Source of the DNA: Mesorhizobium sp. INR15
GTDB lineage: Bacteria > Pseudomonadota > Alphaproteobacteria > Rhizobiales > Rhizobiaceae
Assembly: GCF_015500075.1 (NCBI RefSeq)
Contig: NZ_CP045496.1
Span: forward strand, 3,358,001 to 3,422,000
Length of the DNA stretch: 64,000 nt
Direction of reading: 5' to 3'
The notes under the pieces were generated by a model that saw nothing but the letters and a program-made list of their open reading frames with translations, was not told where the DNA came from and searched no databases. Made by a program: the position numbers and the translations under genes. This document shows positions 60,385 to 64,000 of the stretch, one piece after another. Position 1 is the stretch's first letter. Each line of letters opens with the position of its first letter.

Positions 60385-61866
60385 CTATTCCGGCCACGTG
60401 CCACTGCCGAGCGCGGTGTACAGCGCTTCGGCGTCGGTGCCGAGCGGGCGGTCTTCGTTGAGCGTTGGCACCAGCGCGCGTATCGCGGCATGGATCGCGG
60501 CGGTGCGCGGCGCCGGGACGAACCCGTCGCGCAGGTCGATCGCCTGGGCCGCAGCCATCAGCTCGAGGGCAACAAGCCGCCGCCACAGCAAAATCATCCC
60601 GGCGCATTTCGAAACGGCAAGAGGGGTCTGCGTGGCATGGTCCTCCACGCCTTCGGACACGGGCAGGAAGTCAAGCATCACCGGATTGGCCTTGTGGCGG
60701 ATCGCGGCCACGATTGATGTCGCCGTCTTCTGCAGCGGCACAAAACCGGCCGATGCACCGCCGACCGGAGACAGGTATTTGGGCAAGCCGTTGCGGCCCG
60801 AACCGGTGAGCTGGATGAAGCGGGCAGCACTGGCGGCGGCTGTCTGGGCGATCGCCAAACCCAGCGTCTCAAACGCCAGCGACAGCGAGGCGGTGTGGAA
60901 ATTGCCGGTGGAAAGAACCAGGTCATCGTCACCCAGAACCAGCGGATTGTCGGCAGCGGCGTTGACCTCGATCTCTATCGCCAGCCGCGCCTGATCGATC
61001 GCGTGGATCAGCGCACCATGGATCGACGGCATGCAGCGGATCGAAAGCGGATCCTGAAGGGTGGACGGCGCGGTTACCTCGTCGCGGTCGAGCAATTCGC
61101 GCAAGCCTTTCGCCGCCTGTTGCTGGCAGAAGGCTGGCCGCGCCATATGCAGGCGCGCGTCGAGGATTGTGCGGTTGGCGCCGATGCCTTCCATGGTCAG
61201 CGCACCGGCCTGCTGCTGCTGGGCAAAGACCGCCAGCGCGTCCGTCACCGCAAGGGCGCCGCCACCGGCGGAGACCGCGGAAGCGTTGATCAGCGAAAGC
61301 CCATCCTTGGGCGCCAGGCTGATCGGGGCGAGGCGCGCCATCATCAACGCCTTGGCCGCCGGCATGCGCCTGCCCTGGTAGTCGGCCTCGCCTTCGCCGA
61401 TCAGCATGCGGGCGAGGGCGGTCATCAGCACCAGATCTCCAGCGCCGATCGAGCCCAGTGACGGCATGACCGGATGTACGCCGGCGTTGAGCGCCTCAAC
61501 CAGGGCGGTAAACACATGTGGTGAAAGACCGGAGCCACCGGCGGCCAGCATCGCCACCCGGGCAAACATCGTGGCCCGTACAGCCTCGACGGGCAAGGTT
61601 TCGCCCACCGCAGCACCCCTGCCATCGAGGAGCTGGCGCTGGAAGGTGCTGGCATCGCCTTCGACCGCCGTGCCGAGATTGGCGCCGAGGCCGGTGTTGA
61701 GACCATAGATCTGCTGGCCGGAAGCGGCAGCGCCATCAAGCACTTTTCGTGCCTTGTCGAGCCGCTCGATGACCTCGGGTGCCACTTCCATCTTGCGCGC
61801 TTCGCGGGCGACAGAGGCGACGTCGGCGACGCTGATACCGGCTCCGGTGAGGATGAGCGCGCTCAT
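60385..61866 (-). CDS. Aromatic/histidine ammonia-lyase homologue lacking the MIO serine
   Basis: 493 residues, the usual size. QIYGLNTGLGANLGTAVEGD matches the substrate Tyr/Asn loop, QRQLLDGRGAAVGETLPVEA follows, and the C-terminal SAARFIQLTGSGRNGLPKYL fits the family. The cofactor segment, normally GS-x-GASGDL, reads PSLGSIGAGDLVLMTALARM: Ser is absent, so the Ala-Ser-Gly methylidene-imidazolone cannot form in the usual way. Stop at 60385. Start overlaps the upstream cyclodeaminase-like gene by 4 bp. Confidence 0.85.
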   Translation of the reverse strand: MSALILTGAGISVADVASVAREARKMEVAPEVIERLDKARKVLDGAAASGQQIYGLNTGLGANLGTAVEGDASTFQRQLLDGRGAAVGETLPVEAVRATMFARVAMLAAGGSGLSPHVFTALVEALNAGVHPVMPSLGSIGAGDLVLMTALARMLIGEGEADYQGRRMPAAKALMMARLAPISLAPKDGLSLINASAVSAGGGALAVTDALAVFAQQQQAGALTMEGIGANRTILDARLHMARPAFCQQQAAKGLRELLDRDEVTAPSTLQDPLSIRCMPSIHGALIHAIDQARLAIEIEVNAAADNPLVLGDDDLVLSTGNFHTASLSLAFETLGLAIAQTAAASAARFIQLTGSGRNGLPKYLSPVGGASAGFVPLQKTATSIVAAIRHKANPVMLDFLPVSEGVEDHATQTPLAVSKCAGMILLWRRLVALELMAAAQAIDLRDGFVPAPRTAAIHAAIRALVPTLNEDRPLGTDAEALYTALGSGTWPE

Positions 61867-62864
61867 GCGAAGCGAAGCCTCTGGCCGATGCCTTGCGCCT
61901 GCGCCTTGGCCAGCATCGCCTTGCCGAGCGCGATATCGGACAGCGACAGGCCGCGATGCCAGAATAGGATCGTCTCGTCGTCGCTTTCACGCCCGGCTTT
62001 GAGACCGGCGGCGATCTGGCCGAGTTCGGCATGCAGCGTCTTTTCGCTGAGCCGCCCGGTCTCGACATGGGCGCGCAGCGAACCGAATTTGCCGCCCTTG
62101 CACTGGCCCCAGTCGTCGACGACCATTTTCTGCATGATGTCGGTCAGGGAAAGCTCCACCGCGCTCATCGTGCCGTAGGGCACGACCAGCGCACCAGGCT
62201 TGATCCAGGCGGTCTTCAGCAGCGGTTCCGGCTCCGGCAAGCGCGAGGCCTCGATGACGATGTCGGCGCCTTCGACGCAGCTTTGCCAATCGGCCACCGC
62301 CTTGACCGGCTTGCCAAGATCGGCGGCCAGTTTCGCGGCGAAGCCATCGCGGCTTTCCGGCCGGCGCGAATGGACGCGGATCTCGTTGAAGTCGAAGAGA
62401 TGGTCGAGCAGCCGCACATTCCAGTAGGCTGTGCCGCGTGCGCCGATATGGGCAAGCACCTTCGAATTCTTGCGTGCCAGGTACTTCGCGCCGATGGCGG
62501 TGACGGCGCCGGTGCGCATGTCGGTGATGACAGTGGCGTCGAGGATGGCGCGCGGTGTGCCGGTGCGCGGATCGAACAGGTTGAGGATGCCGAATTCCGA
62601 CGGCAGGCCGTGCAGGTAATTGTCGACATAGTCGCCGACGATCTTGACGCCGGCGGTGTCGAGCGGCGCGACGTAGCCGCGCAGGACGTTGAAGTGGCCA
62701 TGGAAGGCCGGGTCCGGTTCGAGGTGGACGCGCGGTTCAATCACCGTCTCGCCATTGCCTTGCGCGACGAGACCAGCCTCGACCGCGGCGATGATTTCGC
62801 CATCGGTCATTTGAAGGGCTTCGATGTCGAGGGCGTTGAGATAGTCGATATAGATCGGCTTCAT
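61863..62864 (-). CDS. Ornithine cyclodeaminase / mu-crystallin family protein
   Basis: 333 residues from the ATG at 62864. Fold signature: VKIVGDYVDNYLHGLPSEFG, LDATVITDMRTGAVTAIGAK with the substrate Arg, LAHIGARGTAYWNVRLLDHL as the NAD-binding loop, VHSRRPESRDGFAAKLAADL, and GADIVIEASRLPEPEPLLK. Members catalyse ornithine to proline conversion or reduce imines of amino acids. It is the first gene of a two-gene operon with the ammonia-lyase homologue. Together they may degrade an unusual amino acid. Confidence 0.88.
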   Translation of the reverse strand: MKPIYIDYLNALDIEALQMTDGEIIAAVEAGLVAQGNGETVIEPRVHLEPDPAFHGHFNVLRGYVAPLDTAGVKIVGDYVDNYLHGLPSEFGILNLFDPRTGTPRAILDATVITDMRTGAVTAIGAKYLARKNSKVLAHIGARGTAYWNVRLLDHLFDFNEIRVHSRRPESRDGFAAKLAADLGKPVKAVADWQSCVEGADIVIEASRLPEPEPLLKTAWIKPGALVVPYGTMSAVELSLTDIMQKMVVDDWGQCKGGKFGSLRAHVETGRLSEKTLHAELGQIAAGLKAGRESDDETILFWHRGLSLSDIALGKAMLAKAQAQGIGQRLRFA

Positions 62865-63061
62865 GCGTACACGGTTCCTGCTGATCCACGTCCTGAGCCC
62901 CATTCATTCCATAACAGGCCGCGAGGCGACACGAAAGTTTGTTGGCGCATTGTCTGGACGGTGCCATTCAAATGCTGTTCAACCCAACCCGTTATCGACT
63001 TGTCGGACAATTCCCCATGATTCCTGGTGACATGGGAGAGTTTCCCCGGACGGTTCCGCGC

Positions 63062-64000
63062 ATGAAAGCCATTTCGCCAGACGAAACCTCGCAACAGCCT
63101 TCAACGGCAATGACAGCAACCAATGCGCGGCGTGTGGCGCTGATCGTTGCGATCGCCTTCTTCATGCAACTGCTGGATTCGACGATCATCTCGACCTCAT
63201 TGCCGCAGATGGGGGCGTCCTTCGGGGTACCGGCGGTGGCGATGAGCATCGGCATCACCGTCTACATGCTGACCATGGCTGTCTTCGTGCCGCTGTCGGG
63301 CTGGCTCGCCGACCGCTTCGGCGCGCGCAACATCTTTCTCATCGCCATCGCGCTGTTTACGCTGGCTTCAATCGCCTGCGGCTTTTCGCAGAACCTGATC
63401 CAGTTCGTCGCCGCTCGCGCCGTGCAGAGCGTGGGCAGCGCGCTGATGACGCCGGTCGGCCGCATCCTGGTTTTGCGCAACGCTCCCAGATCGGAACTGC
63501 TCAATGCCACGGCGCTGATCACCTGGCCGGCACTGTTCGCCCCGGTAGTCGGGCCGGTGCTGGGCGGCTTCATCACCACGTACCTGTCCTGGCACTGGAA
63601 TTTCTTCATCAACATTCCACTCGGTCTTGTCGGGTTGGCGCTGGTTGCCCGCTTCGTCCCCGGTGACCGCGCGGCTGACCCCAAGCCGCTCGACTGGCCG
63701 GGGTTCTTCCTGACGTCACTGGGGCTTGCTTGCCTGCTCTATGGTCTGGAGCGCATCGCCCATCCTGAAGATGGCATCTTGCCAACAGTTCTGCTGCTTG
63801 GTGCCGGCATTCTCATCGGCTGGCTGGCGGTGCGCCACCTCTATCGTGCCGCACATCCGTTGCTCGACCTGTCGTCGTTCAAGGTGCTGACTTTCGCCAT
63901 CTCGACGCTGGCGGCCGGCACCATCTTCCGGGTGGCGATCAATGCCACGCCGTTCCTGTTGCCGCTTCTGTTCCAGGTCGGTTTTGGTCTCTCGCCGGTC
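63062..64000 (+). CDS. MFS drug-export-type transporter (DHA2/EmrB), truncated by window end
   Basis: At least 313 residues; the reading frame is open at the window edge. Helix 1 VALIVAIAFFMQLLDSTIIS, then TSLPQMGASF (motif D1 of the 14-helix family), SGWLADRFGARNIFLIAIAL (motif A), RAVQSVGSALMTPVGRILVL, and PVVGPVLGGFITTYLSWHWN (motif C). Start chosen at 63062; in-frame ATGs at 63017 and 63032 are alternatives. It lies divergent from the cyclodeaminase gene across a 197-bp gap and probably exports small toxic molecules by proton antiport. Confidence 0.92.
   Translation, partial: MKAISPDETSQQPSTAMTATNARRVALIVAIAFFMQLLDSTIISTSLPQMGASFGVPAVAMSIGITVYMLTMAVFVPLSGWLADRFGARNIFLIAIALFTLASIACGFSQNLIQFVAARAVQSVGSALMTPVGRILVLRNAPRSELLNATALITWPALFAPVVGPVLGGFITTYLSWHWNFFINIPLGLVGLALVARFVPGDRAADPKPLDWPGFFLTSLGLACLLYGLERIAHPEDGILPTVLLLGAGILIGWLAVRHLYRAAHPLLDLSSFKVLTFAISTLAAGTIFRVAINATPFLLPLLFQVGFGLSPV

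Overview
The window is high-GC DNA with strongly GC-ending codons. Its gene families are typical of Rhizobiales: three DUF982 proteins, DUF3606, DUF3309, Omp25/RopB-like barrels, a RIME-like double-hairpin repeat, a RirA-type iron box and lasso-leader peptides. The best guess is a Mesorhizobium-like alphaproteobacterial chromosome, judged from gene content only.

Layout. 1-3.8 kb: an ArsR/SRPBCC pair with a paired operator, an AraC regulator and two exported proteins. 3.8-8.6 kb: a leftward sulfur-scavenging operon (FMN reductase, FMNH2-dependent monooxygenase, Ssu-type ABC transporter). 8.7-13 kb: a VOC protein, a C39-like cysteine protease tightly coupled to a D-Ala-D-Ala ligase, and an AI-2E family permease with an added C-terminal domain. 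13-26 kb: an accessory zone of small proteins (ribbon-helix-helix, CCHC zinc knuckle, Cys-rich, DUF982, DUF3606), a tRNA-Gln, three VOC/PNPOx-type genes, a 964-residue autotransporter, a frameshifted mgtC and a DoxX protein. 26.9-29.8 kb: an eroded prophage whose terminase is split by an IS110 transposase lying between two inverted RIME-like repeats. 29.8-44.3 kb: a glycosyltransferase-like protein, GNAT, membrane proteins, an ArnT-like transferase, msrA, an orphan RiPP precursor with a lasso-type leader next to a formyltransferase broken by an in-frame amber codon, a cytochrome c, a giant TPR protein with a partner, a glycine-repeat protein and further small proteins.

44.3-52.7 kb: a compact rightward operon: GntR regulator, ADP-ribosylglycohydrolase, PfkB kinase, PotDBCA-type ABC importer, and aconitase X large and small subunits. 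The enzyme set suggests uptake and breakdown of an unidentified glycosylated compound. 52.7-60.4 kb: an iron/heme locus. A TonB receptor and siderophore-interacting reductase are transcribed leftward. A hemin-type binding protein, Gfo/Idh oxidoreductase, TIM-barrel isomerase and histidine-box desaturase are transcribed rightward. A TGA-N9-TCA iron box lies between them. 60.4-64 kb: an ornithine-cyclodeaminase-like gene coupled to an aromatic ammonia-lyase homologue that lacks the MIO serine, then a truncated MFS exporter.

Most promising leads: the orphan lasso-leader peptide/formyltransferase pair, the glycohydrolase-kinase-importer-AcnX operon, the iron-boxed desaturase operon, the protease-Ddl pair, and the serine-less ammonia-lyase.
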